Made by a program: the position numbers and the translations under genes | DNA from: Methanolobus sp. | GTDB lineage: Archaea > Halobacteriota > Methanosarcinia > Methanosarcinales > Methanosarcinaceae | DNA length: 64,000 nt | Reading direction: 5' to 3' | Assembly: GCF_016278385.1 (NCBI RefSeq) | Contig: NZ_JADQBY010000021.1 | Location: 67,619-131,618, forward strand | Shown here: in pieces, positions 8,591 to 17,583 of the stretch | Numbering within the stretch: the stretch's first letter is position 1 | How the letters are laid out: the number at the start of each line of letters is the position of its first letter | Notes under the pieces: model-generated | What the model was told of the DNA's origin: nothing | The model's database searches: none | What the model saw: the letters and a program-made list of their open reading frames with translations, nothing else

Positions 8591-10771
8591 TTAGATAAAC
8601 AATGTGAATATCGTATATCCTACGGCCATCATGATAGTTGAATGTTTAAGGCCGGAAATTACATTTCCTTCACCCATTGCACCTGCCATGAGTCCTGAAC
8701 TGAGTCCCTGTATAATGGCTGCGTGCTTGAAAAGACGAGTGTAAGCCTCAAGATCAAAGCTTCCAAGGAAACCACTCTGTGAACCTGATGACGCCATCTG
8801 CTGCCCTGCTTCTGCCATTTCAGTAAGGAAGGTGGTGGAGATTACGTAAATAACACCAACAAATACAAGGAAGGATATGTAAATGATAACGATGTAGATC
8901 ATCATACTCATGTTACGTTCTCTTTTCATTCCCTGTTCTGAGGCCGCATCCCTCGCAGCTACCATAAGTACTTCTCCGATATCCCCGCTGGATTCGTTAG
9001 CTTTTGTTATCAGTGAAATGGATCTTGTGACAACCTGTGTTCTCAGACGGTTTGCAAATCTTATCAGGGCATCGTTTATTTCAAGTCCCCAGAAAATATC
9101 ATGCCATATCTTCCTGATCTCTGTGCTAAGATTATCAGTCTTTGACTTTGCCATAAGTCTGATCGAATCCCTTAGTGTCATGCCTGTTTCATTAGTGCTG
9201 GCGAGCTTTTTCAGGAAATCTGGGAAATTATTCTCAAGTTTTCTCTTTTTTCTTCCCTTTATCTCATGGAATATTGAAAGCGGTATTATAATTATGAATA
9301 CTGCAAGAACTATTCTGTCATCAATGAAGTCCACAAGCAGTGCTAGATTACCGAGCCTGTGCAAATTTGAAAACAGGGGGATCAGAACAATAAGTAATGC
9401 AAGCGGTATTGTCACCACTAATGTTGTAAGTGGATTCTTGAACATCGGTGTGAGTGGATTCTTCATTATGCTTTTAAGTGTGAGTGACTTCTTTGATTTG
9501 ATGAATCTCTCAAAGTAACCTCTTTGAAGAACCTTTTCTTCAGTCTCATCAATGATCTCACCGTTCTCGTCAAATACTTGTTCAAAACGTTTTGGAATAT
9601 TTGGTATTCCATGGTCCAGTATTTCGGTTGTTGGAAGTAATCTTGGTTCTCCAAGTTCAGTTGGGGTTATGATGCTGATCATGACAACAAACATTATTGA
9701 ACCGACGGGAAGGACTGCATAGATGATGGCATATACCATGGTGGTTGTGCCGGATCCCATTACAGCCATCATGACACCCATGATGATTATAAACAGAGGG
9801 CCTGCAACAAATGCAGTAACATAGGATTCTGCCAGCAGTCCAAGGGTTTCAAGGAACCCTTTTTGGTCAACTTCTGCTTTTACGAGGTATTGTTCTGATT
9901 TGTCACGGAAGTAATTTGGAATATTTCCTCCGCTGTCAATGACTGTCAGAAGATTATACATAAGGTCCTGGAACCTGTCGGATGGGGTTATTTCTGAAGC
10001 ATTGGAAAGTGCTGTTCTAAGATCATGTCCGAAAAAGTCCATATCCCTGACAATTGAATCAATTTCCTTTGATACTTCTCCATATGTGTCCACTGAATTT
10101 GCAATAGCCCTGAAAACATCGATGATGTTCATTCCACTTTTACTCAGTGCATACATGAAGGTAACAGCATAAGGAAGCTGCATGTCTATCTTTGCTTTTC
10201 TTTCACCTGCCTGAAGAGCAGGGAACATCATGAACAAAGCATAAACAAGTCCACCCATCCCTAGCATAAATACTATTGTTATAAACAGTCCAAGGAATAC
10301 TTCTTTGTAGGTGAGAAGCGGAGCCAGCAGGGGGCCAAATCTCAGATTTGTGATCTGATCAGGTAAACCCACAAGCACAATGACTGTATATGTCAGGAAA
10401 AGACCAAGAATAGCACCAACGATTCCTGAAATAATGGAATAGAAAATCGCATCTGAAATGTACATCTCATGGGAGATGGGTATACGTGCCTGTTTTAGTT
10501 GCTTTTGTAGATTTTCATAATTGGCTTTTTTTGCTTTTATTTTATCGCCTATAAATACAAAAGGAATCTTTTTGAGTATGTTTACGTATAGGGAGGCTTT
10601 TTTGGTGTAATACTCAGTGCTAAAATTCGGTTTTAGTTTTTTAGACTTTGTTTTAGGACTCTGGGTAACATCTTCATTTTCAAGCTTCTGCACACTCAAA
10701 ATTTCATCTGAAACTGTATCTTCCCAATCGTTTTCGATCAGTTCATCAGGACTTTTTTTAATTTCAGTCAC
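8591..10771 (-). CDS. Type IV pilus/type II secretion platform protein with two T2SSF domains
   Basis: This 726-residue membrane protein has a hydrophilic acidic N-terminus of about 100 residues and then two GspF/FlaJ-type units. Hydrophobic segments include AIFYSIISGIVGAILGLFL, VFLGLFITIVFMLGMGGL, AFVAGPLFIIIMGVMMAVMG and MIYIVIIYISFLVFVGVIYV. The soluble segments carry the family pattern seen in SKSGMNIIDVFRAIA and NETGMTLRDSIRLMAKS. It lies 16 bases downstream of the matching ATPase and should form the inner-membrane core of a pilus-like or secretion machine. No pilin, prepilin peptidase or archaellin gene is adjacent, so archaellum versus adhesive pilus cannot be decided. Confidence 0.85.
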   Translation of the reverse strand: MTEIKKSPDELIENDWEDTVSDEILSVQKLENEDVTQSPKTKSKKLKPNFSTEYYTKKASLYVNILKKIPFVFIGDKIKAKKANYENLQKQLKQARIPISHEMYISDAIFYSIISGIVGAILGLFLTYTVIVLVGLPDQITNLRFGPLLAPLLTYKEVFLGLFITIVFMLGMGGLVYALFMMFPALQAGERKAKIDMQLPYAVTFMYALSKSGMNIIDVFRAIANSVDTYGEVSKEIDSIVRDMDFFGHDLRTALSNASEITPSDRFQDLMYNLLTVIDSGGNIPNYFRDKSEQYLVKAEVDQKGFLETLGLLAESYVTAFVAGPLFIIIMGVMMAVMGSGTTTMVYAIIYAVLPVGSIMFVVMISIITPTELGEPRLLPTTEILDHGIPNIPKRFEQVFDENGEIIDETEEKVLQRGYFERFIKSKKSLTLKSIMKNPLTPMFKNPLTTLVVTIPLALLIVLIPLFSNLHRLGNLALLVDFIDDRIVLAVFIIIIPLSIFHEIKGRKKRKLENNFPDFLKKLASTNETGMTLRDSIRLMAKSKTDNLSTEIRKIWHDIFWGLEINDALIRFANRLRTQVVTRSISLITKANESSGDIGEVLMVAARDAASEQGMKRERNMSMMIYIVIIYISFLVFVGVIYVISTTFLTEMAEAGQQMASSGSQSGFLGSFDLEAYTRLFKHAAIIQGLSSGLMAGAMGEGNVISGLKHSTIMMAVGYTIFTLFI

Positions 10772-10787
10772 TCTATCACACCGACAT

Positions 10788-12908
10788 TCATACTAGTTTC
10801 AGTTTCTTCAGAACCTTTTCAGGCGTTGACTGGTAAGCATTGATTATGTCTGATATTTCCTGGAAATCATTGATGTCATTGTTCATCATATATTCGAGGA
10901 TCTTCTGGCGATAATACAATTCCTGATCTACTTTTCCCTGTCCCCAACCACGCCTCATCTTTATGTCGAAAAGGGCTTTTGATTCACCTGTACGAATGAA
11001 CATGTCAGATTCTGAATCCCATACAAAAATATCGTTTGTCCTGATATTCCTTGTATTAGGATCAATATCAATGATCTCTACCAGTTTTATGTTTCTCCTG
11101 ACACGTTTTCCCTTTGTATATGTCTGAGACTGAATACTCATAATATCAAGTGCCTGTATCATTGTACGGGGGACACTGATAGGTGGGTTCTCAAGCCTGT
11201 GAATCGCAGATGCTACAGAATCAGCGTGCATTGTTGAGAATGTCGTGTGCCCGGTGGACATTGCCTGGAAAAGCGTGAGAGCTTCTTTACCTCTGACCTC
11301 ACCTACAAGCAGGAATTCCGGTCTCTGTCTCAGTGCTGCTTTAAGCAGATCATACATGTCAACTGCACCCCGCTCATCAGCTGTGAATGAATCCCTTGTG
11401 ACACTCGGGATCCAGTTTGGATGAGGCAGTTTTAGTTCTCTTGTATCTTCAAGAGTAATAACCTTGGCTTTTTCAGGAATAAAAAGTGAAACAGCATTAA
11501 GGGAAGATGTCTTTCCGGAAGCAGTACCTCCTGCGTATATCAAACTCTTGTTGTTCTCAATACAGAGCCACAGGTAAGCCATTGATTCGGATGAGAATGT
11601 TCCCCATTTGATAAGATCTACAGGTGTAATAGGTGTATCACTGAACTTACGGATGGTGAAAGTACTTCCATGTGCTGTTACGCTGGTACCAAGTGTCATC
11701 TGTATCCTTGAACCATCCGGCATGGTTGCATCAACCATTGGCTCTGCAACAGAGATATGTTTTCCACTTCTCTGTGCCATCTGGATAATGAATGAATTTA
11801 GTTCATCTTCTTTATAAATTACATTTGTTGCAATGTTCTGATGTGCCCTGTGGTACAGGAAAATAGGTACATCATGGCCATTACCTGAGACATCTTCAAT
11901 AGAATCATCCATCATCAGAGCATCAATTTTACCAAACCTGACAAAGTCCCTCTTGATGTAGTATGATATCTTTTCAAGCATGGGGGGTGTGATCTCTATT
12001 GTATAGTCCTGTATGATCGATCTGATCTTTGAGTCAAGGACCGCTTCTTTATCTTCTTCTTCCTCATTAATTTCTTCTACTAAAAGTACATCTCGCAGCC
12101 TGTCTTTGATTTCAAAAAGGAATGTGTTTTCAAAGTCAGTTAATTCCGGTTCAACTATATAGTAAAGGTGTTTATTTTTATCTTCATTGTATAAGATGAC
12201 AATGAATGCATAAGGCTCGTTTACCCAGTATCGATCCATTTCCTGGTAGCCTTCGATACCCTTAAATTCTGTTATGGGTCCATGTAATTCCGGATTGTAA
12301 GGTTCGACTTCTAACTCTTTTTGTTGAAATAACCTTTTGATTTTGTTAATGATACCCAAATTATCATCTACATTTTTCTCGGATTTTTCAACTGCATCAA
12401 TTTCATTTTCAGCTAGATCTGTTTTATGTTCTTCTTTTTCCGCTTTTTGGGGAATGAGTTCCCTTTTTTTATTTCCTTCTACAGTATCTGAATATTTTTT
12501 CCTTTCATCTTCGATTACAGATTGATTGTCCTTTTCTCCTGTATCGGGCAGCAATTTTTTAGGTGGGCCGAAATTAGGTGATTTAGGAAGCAATATTCCA
12601 ATTTCTTCTTCTTCTTCTTCAGTCTCCCTGTCAGTTTTTTCAAGAATGTGTGCGAAATCCTTTTCGAATTTCCCTTCATCTTCCTTGATCTTAGATATTT
12701 CCTCTAGAATACTTGCAGTTTCATCGTCGGCAGCTTCATTATCATTCAATTCAGTATTCTGCATACCATCATCCTTTTCCCCGTTTTCATTTAACGATGA
12801 GTTTTCATCTTGTAGCAGTTCAGTCTCAGCTAACTTTTTTTCCTCTTCATTTTTACTGCTACTTTCGGAATGATCATTTCCTAAAGTATTTAATTGAGCA
12901 TCGTCCAT
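10788..12908 (-). CDS. Type IV pilus/secretion ATPase (FlaI/TadA/GspE superfamily)
   Basis: The C-terminal 500 residues form a secretion ATPase with Walker A (AGGTASGKTSSLNA), an Asp box region (VITLEDTRELKLPHPNW), Walker B (FLLVGEVRGKEALTLF) and His box (STGHTTFSTMHADS). The first 190 or so residues are an unusual Glu/Asp/Lys/Asn-rich low-complexity segment (for example TEEEEEEIG), predicted disordered and not found in ordinary FlaI. It would power assembly of a pilus through the platform protein encoded 16 bases downstream. The upstream promoter region contains a thrice-repeated CTGATGCAT motif. Confidence 0.88.
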   Translation of the reverse strand: MDDAQLNTLGNDHSESSSKNEEEKKLAETELLQDENSSLNENGEKDDGMQNTELNDNEAADDETASILEEISKIKEDEGKFEKDFAHILEKTDRETEEEEEEIGILLPKSPNFGPPKKLLPDTGEKDNQSVIEDERKKYSDTVEGNKKRELIPQKAEKEEHKTDLAENEIDAVEKSEKNVDDNLGIINKIKRLFQQKELEVEPYNPELHGPITEFKGIEGYQEMDRYWVNEPYAFIVILYNEDKNKHLYYIVEPELTDFENTFLFEIKDRLRDVLLVEEINEEEEDKEAVLDSKIRSIIQDYTIEITPPMLEKISYYIKRDFVRFGKIDALMMDDSIEDVSGNGHDVPIFLYHRAHQNIATNVIYKEDELNSFIIQMAQRSGKHISVAEPMVDATMPDGSRIQMTLGTSVTAHGSTFTIRKFSDTPITPVDLIKWGTFSSESMAYLWLCIENNKSLIYAGGTASGKTSSLNAVSLFIPEKAKVITLEDTRELKLPHPNWIPSVTRDSFTADERGAVDMYDLLKAALRQRPEFLLVGEVRGKEALTLFQAMSTGHTTFSTMHADSVASAIHRLENPPISVPRTMIQALDIMSIQSQTYTKGKRVRRNIKLVEIIDIDPNTRNIRTNDIFVWDSESDMFIRTGESKALFDIKMRRGWGQGKVDQELYYRQKILEYMMNNDINDFQEISDIINAYQSTPEKVLKKLKLV

Positions 12909-13260
12909 TGTTTCACCGTCTGATGCATAAATTTGTGAGTTAGAGATTTCATAAAATGTTGGGGGTCAATATAAGTATTATACGTATATTATAATTATAA
13001 TGGTTATTAAAGTTATTGTCCTGATGCATATTTTTGCTAAAATTAATTAAAAAATGTCATCATACATATTCCATTTTAAATATATTGAGTTATTTTTTTG
13101 CTAAATATTAGTTGAGAATCTTTATTTTCCTCTTTCTCTCTTATATCTCCTGATGCATTGTGTATGTTCAAGCGTATATACATGATGTCCATGAAATATT
13201 ATATAAAAATACAAAAATAGTTCATTATGTTAACATGCATGTTCAAAGGCATGACTCTTT
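12909..13260. promoter_or_regulatory. AT-rich divergent promoter region with three CTGATGCAT repeats
   Basis: This 352-base gene-free stretch separates the minus-strand pilus ATPase gene from the plus-strand UbiA-like gene. The nonamer CTGATGCAT occurs three times in the same orientation, at 12920-12928, 13021-13029 and 13150-13158; two copies are preceded by TC. AT-rich blocks such as ATATTATATAAAAATAC near 13197-13212 are candidate TATA elements for the UbiA-like gene. The repeats are seen directly; their use as operators is inferred. Confidence 0.45.
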
Positions 13261-14169
13261 ATGGATTCTAATGTACATGCAGTTGATTCTGGGTTTGAAT
13301 TAAAAAACGATGTTATAAAGTTTGTTGACTGTCTATGGAAAGAAATAATATTTGGTGGACATCTCTTTGCTACAGGTTCAGTATCTGTAATTATTGCATG
13401 TGCCACTCTGTTTATGGTCCAGTTAAGCTGGGATATTCTATTTATATCGTATCTTTTGTTTTATGCAATTTATCTTTACGACTATTCAACAGGTGCATCT
13501 TCAGATGAGCTTACAAATGGAACTCGTGCCAAATATCTTCAGTGTAAAAATAAGAGCACATGCATAGTAGCCGTAGTGTCTGTTGTATTGCTTGTATTAT
13601 TACTTACATTTACTAATGTTTTTATAACATTGGTAAGCCTGTCAATTCTGGTACTGGGGCTTCTTTACGGCAGTCATTTTAAAAAGCTCACCAAAAAGAT
13701 ACCTGCATTTAAGAACATTTTCGTATCTGTTGTCTGGGCATTTATGGCATTATTTGTTTTTGTCTATTACTCACTCCCAATCACATATGGAGCAATAACC
13801 CTTGCACTTTTTATCTTCATCAGAATGATGAACATCCAGATACTTTTTGATGTAAGGGATGTGGAAGGAGATCGTGCTGATGGTCTTATGACAATTCCCG
13901 CATTGTTTGGTGAAAAGAAATATCCTTTCATTCTGAAACTTATTAATTTTACATCAATTGTTTTCATAGCTGCATGTATTATTCAGGGAATCCTCCCAAT
14001 ATTCACTCTGGCCATTGTTCCTGTTTTCTACTATGGTGTCGGTTACATAAACAGAGTTGTGAGGTCATCCAAAAACTATTCTTCATACGTATTTGCAGCA
14101 TGCGAACCTATTATGTGGTCAGTGTTGATATTTGCAGGAAAATACATCGCCGTGCTTTGCACATTATAG
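13261..14169 (+). CDS. UbiA-like prenyltransferase family membrane protein
   Basis: This is a 302-residue polytopic protein with about eight hydrophobic segments. The second Asp-rich motif of the UbiA superfamily is clear (FDVRDVEGDRADGLMTIPALFG). The first motif, usually NDxxDxxxD, is replaced by YDYSTGASSDELTNGTRA, so metal-pyrophosphate binding may be altered. Family members attach isoprenoid chains to aromatic or glycerol acceptors in the membrane. The substrate is unknown here; it could be in quinone-like (methanophenazine), haem or lipid metabolism. The gene appears monocistronic, and no ribosome binding site is visible. Confidence 0.7.
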   Translation: MDSNVHAVDSGFELKNDVIKFVDCLWKEIIFGGHLFATGSVSVIIACATLFMVQLSWDILFISYLLFYAIYLYDYSTGASSDELTNGTRAKYLQCKNKSTCIVAVVSVVLLVLLLTFTNVFITLVSLSILVLGLLYGSHFKKLTKKIPAFKNIFVSVVWAFMALFVFVYYSLPITYGAITLALFIFIRMMNIQILFDVRDVEGDRADGLMTIPALFGEKKYPFILKLINFTSIVFIAACIIQGILPIFTLAIVPVFYYGVGYINRVVRSSKNYSSYVFAACEPIMWSVLIFAGKYIAVLCTL

Positions 14170-14295
14170 GCGATGCTCAACTTTTTATTTTCCTTGTTCT
14201 AAGCTTTGGATTTAAACAAAAACATTAAATGTAAAGCTGGTTATGTTCTGCTAGATTGTAGCTATAAGAACCAGGGAAGGAAAGAGGAATACCCG

Positions 14296-15915
14296 ATGCC
14301 GATTATAACTTTACCATATGATGACCTCGAACAATTAACAGGAACAGACAAGGATACTATAATTAAGCGCGTACCAATGATTGGTGCAGACATCGAGCGC
14401 ATAGAAGAGCATTCCATAGATATCGAATTCTTCCCTGACCGCCCGGACCTTTACAGTGTTGAAGGTGTGGCACGTGCAATGCGTGGTTTTCTGGATATTG
14501 AAACAGGTTTCTGTGAATATGAAGTTAAACCTTACACAGTAGAGATAACAAAGGATAATGATATCGATTCTGTGCGTCCTGTATTTGGATGTGCTGTTGT
14601 TCGTGGTGTTAATTTCAGTTCCAGTTCCATAAAGACACTTATGGATCTGCAAGAATCCCTTCACTGGGGACTTGGACGTGACCGTAAAAAAGTATCAATA
14701 GGTGTTCATGATATCTCAAAGGTCCAGGCTCCTTTCAGATATATTGCAGCTGATCCTGATTTTAGTTTCATTCCTCTTGATTTTACAGAGCCTATGACTA
14801 TGAAAGAAATACTTGAGAAGCATCCAAAGGGAACGCGCTTTGCGCATATACTCGATGGCTTTGATAAGTATCCTCTTATCCTTGATGCCAATGACAATGT
14901 CCTTTCTTTCCCGCCAATCATCAACGGTACACTTACAATGGTTACCGAGGAAACTACTGACCTTCTGGTTGATGTCACTGGTTTGAGTAATGAGGTGTAC
15001 ATTGCGCTCAACATTGTTACAACAGCTCTTGCAGAACGCGGCGGACAGATCGAGTATGTAAAGGTTGTTAATGCAGATGGAACAGAATCCATTCCATTAG
15101 ACCTGAGTCCTAGGGTTAAAGTACTGGCCAGATCTGAGATAGACAGCCTTATTGGTATGGAACTTCCGGCTGACGAGATTGTAAAACAGCTTTATCGAAT
15201 GGGTTTTGGTGCAAAAGAGCTTGAAGACGGACGTATTGAGGTTATGATCCCTCGCTATCGTGCTGATATTCTTGATAATTCTGATATAATTGAAGATATT
15301 GCAGTAGGATATGGTTTTGATAAGATCCCTGCAGTATTTCCAATGAATGCCACAGTAGGCAAGTCTCATAGTATATCCGACATAAGTTCTGATATGCGGG
15401 AAATTATGACCGGTCTTGGATATTCACAGGTTATGCCGTTCACTCTTACAAGCGAAAGAGTACATTTTGACTGGATGTGCAGAGAAAAGACAGATGATGT
15501 GACCTATGTCCTACATCCGATAAGTGAGGACCAGACCATGGTCAGGACAACTATTTTGCCAAACCTCATGGAGATCCTTTCCATAAACCAGCACAGGGAA
15601 CTTCCACAGCGAATATTTGAGGTTGGAGATGTTGTTATTAATGGTAAGAATGGACTGCACCTTGCAGCTGTTTCCATCAATGCCCAGGCTAATTTTACTG
15701 AAGTAAGGGAACTTGTTGAAGCTCTTATGCGTGAACGCTTGGTAGAATATGAGGTTGTGGAGTCCGATGATCCCGTTTTCATGGAAGGTAGAAGGGCTGA
15801 TATTATCGTTAACGGTAAGAAGATCGGCGTTATGGGGGAACTTTTCCCTCAGGCCATAGTCAACTTTGGACTTGGACAGCCAATCGTAGGATTTGAGATC
15901 GATCTGATGTATTGA
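14296..15915 (+). CDS. pheT: Phenylalanyl-tRNA synthetase beta subunit
   Basis: The start is set at the ATG of [16 protein letters not shown], preceded by GGAAAGAGGA; the listed ORF runs 30 codons further upstream without family resemblance. The resulting 539-residue protein has the archaeal PheT size, lacking the bacterial tRNA-binding extension. Recognisable segments are [22 protein letters not shown] (B3/B4 region), [27 protein letters not shown] (B5) and the C-terminal [13 protein letters not shown]. It works with PheS, which is not in this window. Confidence 0.96.
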   Translation: MPIITLPYDDLEQLTGTDKDTIIKRVPMIGADIERIEEHSIDIEFFPDRPDLYSVEGVARAMRGFLDIETGFCEYEVKPYTVEITKDNDIDSVRPVFGCAVVRGVNFSSSSIKTLMDLQESLHWGLGRDRKKVSIGVHDISKVQAPFRYIAADPDFSFIPLDFTEPMTMKEILEKHPKGTRFAHILDGFDKYPLILDANDNVLSFPPIINGTLTMVTEETTDLLVDVTGLSNEVYIALNIVTTALAERGGQIEYVKVVNADGTESIPLDLSPRVKVLARSEIDSLIGMELPADEIVKQLYRMGFGAKELEDGRIEVMIPRYRADILDNSDIIEDIAVGYGFDKIPAVFPMNATVGKSHSISDISSDMREIMTGLGYSQVMPFTLTSERVHFDWMCREKTDDVTYVLHPISEDQTMVRTTILPNLMEILSINQHRELPQRIFEVGDVVINGKNGLHLAAVSINAQANFTEVRELVEALMRERLVEYEVVESDDPVFMEGRRADIIVNGKKIGVMGELFPQAIVNFGLGQPIVGFEIDLMY

Positions 15916-15961
15916 TCTCTACACATTTTTAAAAGAGTATGTTTCAGTAATAATTAAAAAA

Positions 15962-16057
15962 CGGGCCTGCCGCGATTCGAACACGAGTCGATGGGTATCT
16001 CCGGACCATTTGGTCACATCGAAGCCCATCAGGATATCCTGGCTACCCTACAAGCCC
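15962..16057 (-). tRNA. tRNA-Arg (anticodon TCG) with a 22-base intron
   Basis: Read on the minus strand, the acceptor stem is GGGCTTG/CAGGCCC, the T loop is GTTCGAATC and the anticodon stem is ATGGG/CCCAT. The anticodon loop is CTTCGA + A, giving anticodon TCG (plus-strand 16020-16022). An intron lies after position 37, at plus-strand 15997-16018. Its boundaries form a bulge-helix-bulge: helix CTTC/GGAG flanked by the three-base bulges GA^T and AT^A, with an internal GACC-AAAT-GGTC hairpin. The D stem has a G10-U25 wobble and a mismatch at 13-22. No CCA is encoded. Confidence 0.88.
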
Positions 16058-16101
16058 GCAAAGCAACTACTGATTGCTGCTTCCTGTATTAAACCTTTCT
16101 A

Positions 16102-16851
16102 TTATATAAGTCCTAATATCATTTTAAGTGCCATAATCCAGAGAATGACTCCAAACATCTTTTGCAGAGTTTCTGGTCTTATTTTGCTATGCATAATATG
16201 GGATCCCACCTGTGCACCCATAAATGATGCAATTACCACGGCAATAACCATGTGGATATCAGGGGTCCATGATGCTGCATGCGCTACAAAGGCTGACAGG
16301 GATGTAAAGAGCACTATAAATCCTGAACTTGCTGCGGCTCTTTTAATGTTAAATCCCAATATTAGCAGCAAGGGTACAATGAATGTGCCACCTCCTATTC
16401 CCAGAAGGCCTGATGCCATACCTATCATGAACCCGCAAATCGCTATTAACATAAATTTTGCATTTCCTTCTATCTGTTTATCCTGATACAATATTCTGGC
16501 TTTGGAAAATATCATTTCCTCTCCTACAAATATCATAAGAAGAGCAAACATAAAAAGGAGCAAATTTACTGGTACTATTTTTGTAAAAAATGCCCCAATT
16601 TGCGCTCCTGTCATGGAGGCAACTATGAAAGGGATTGCTATTTTGAAATCGACCATCTGTTTTCTGATATATGTGATGGCTGCAGACCCGGAGGTAATGG
16701 TGTTTAAAAGTAGTGCAATGGTAATTGAAGAAATAAAATCCCCGGTTAACCAGTAAAAAAATGGTACATAGAATATAGCTCCGCCCAGCCCGATCATAGA
16801 AAAAAGTGCTGATACACAAAATACAATAAGGGCAAGAATAATTATTTCCAT
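16102..16851 (-). CDS. TauE/SafE family membrane transporter (sulfite exporter-like)
   Basis: This 249-residue integral membrane protein has about eight hydrophobic segments in two repeats. Each repeat carries the family glycine motif: FSMIGLGGAIFYVPFFYWL near the N-terminus and SGLLGIGGGTFIVPLLLILG in the second half. The family exports sulfite, sulfoacetate or related organic anions; the substrate here is unknown. It is the last gene of a probable four-gene minus-strand operon with the RCK protein, K+ channel and site-2 protease, 37 bases downstream of the RCK gene. Confidence 0.85.
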   Translation of the reverse strand: MEIIILALIVFCVSALFSMIGLGGAIFYVPFFYWLTGDFISSITIALLLNTITSGSAAITYIRKQMVDFKIAIPFIVASMTGAQIGAFFTKIVPVNLLLFMFALLMIFVGEEMIFSKARILYQDKQIEGNAKFMLIAICGFMIGMASGLLGIGGGTFIVPLLLILGFNIKRAAASSGFIVLFTSLSAFVAHAASWTPDIHMVIAVVIASFMGAQVGSHIMHSKIRPETLQKMFGVILWIMALKMILGLI

Positions 16852-16888
16852 TTAGCAACAATCCCTAAAGGCAGTTGTTTTTGATCTA

Positions 16889-17578
16889 TCACTTTACATA
16901 TTTTTCCTTGAACTTTGATATTTCTTCCTTTCCACCTACAACGGCAATGATATCATCCTTTAGTATAACTGTGGATGGAAGTATGTCAGTGATAATTTGT
17001 CCATCCCTTTCAATTCCTATAACGGTGCAACCTATTTTTTTTCTCAAGTCAATATCTGCAACCGTTTTATTTGCAAGTTCCTTATGACTTGTAACTGTGT
17101 GTTTCTCAATTTCTATGCCTTCATATAACATGATATCTTCATCCATTTTCTTGCATGAAGCATCAAGGCAATCAGATGTCATTTTTGCCAGCATCTGCCC
17201 GGCAACAATTGGCAGCGCTGCTACATAATCTGCACCGGCTTTGTAGATCTTATCAATTGATTTGTAGGAATTTGCCCGTGCTATAATGGTGGATTGTGGA
17301 TTCAAGTCGCGGGCTATTAGAATAGCGAACATGACATCAGTATCATCGTTTAGGGACACAATTACTGTGGATGCATTCGGAACACCTGCCTGTATGAGAA
17401 TATCTTCTTCTGTTGCATTTCCTATAACATAATTAAAATCTGCATTTTCAAAGCCATGGGTGTTAGAATCAACAACTGTGAACTTAATATTTGCATACTT
17501 CAGAGTTTCTACTACCCTTCTGCCGACATCTCCATATCCAAGCACTACGAGATGCCCTTTATATGTTATATTTTCCAT
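16889..17578 (-). CDS. Stand-alone RCK (TrkA-N/TrkA-C) regulatory protein
   Basis: The start is placed at the ATG of MENITYKGHLVVLGYGD, 5 bases after GGAGTGA; the listed ORF starts three codons earlier at a GTG. The N-terminal half is a Rossmann RCK_N domain with the nucleotide loop GYGDVGRRVVETL. The C-terminal part is an RCK_C domain (CTVIGIERDGQIITDILPS). It has no membrane segments. Such proteins bind NAD(H), ATP or Ca2+ and gate K+ channels or Trk/Ktr transporters. The gene directly follows a K+ channel gene that already has its own RCK unit, so it may form hetero-octameric gating rings with that channel (inference). Confidence 0.88.
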   Translation of the reverse strand: MENITYKGHLVVLGYGDVGRRVVETLKYANIKFTVVDSNTHGFENADFNYVIGNATEEDILIQAGVPNASTVIVSLNDDTDVMFAILIARDLNPQSTIIARANSYKSIDKIYKAGADYVAALPIVAGQMLAKMTSDCLDASCKKMDEDIMLYEGIEIEKHTVTSHKELANKTVADIDLRKKIGCTVIGIERDGQIITDILPSTVILKDDIIAVVGGKEEISKFKEKYVK

Positions 17579-17583
17579 GAAAG

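Noticed and set aside
8910-9518. 202-residue plus-strand ORF inside the platform protein gene
   Set aside because: It lies entirely antisense to a clear T2SSF protein and has no recognisable domain.
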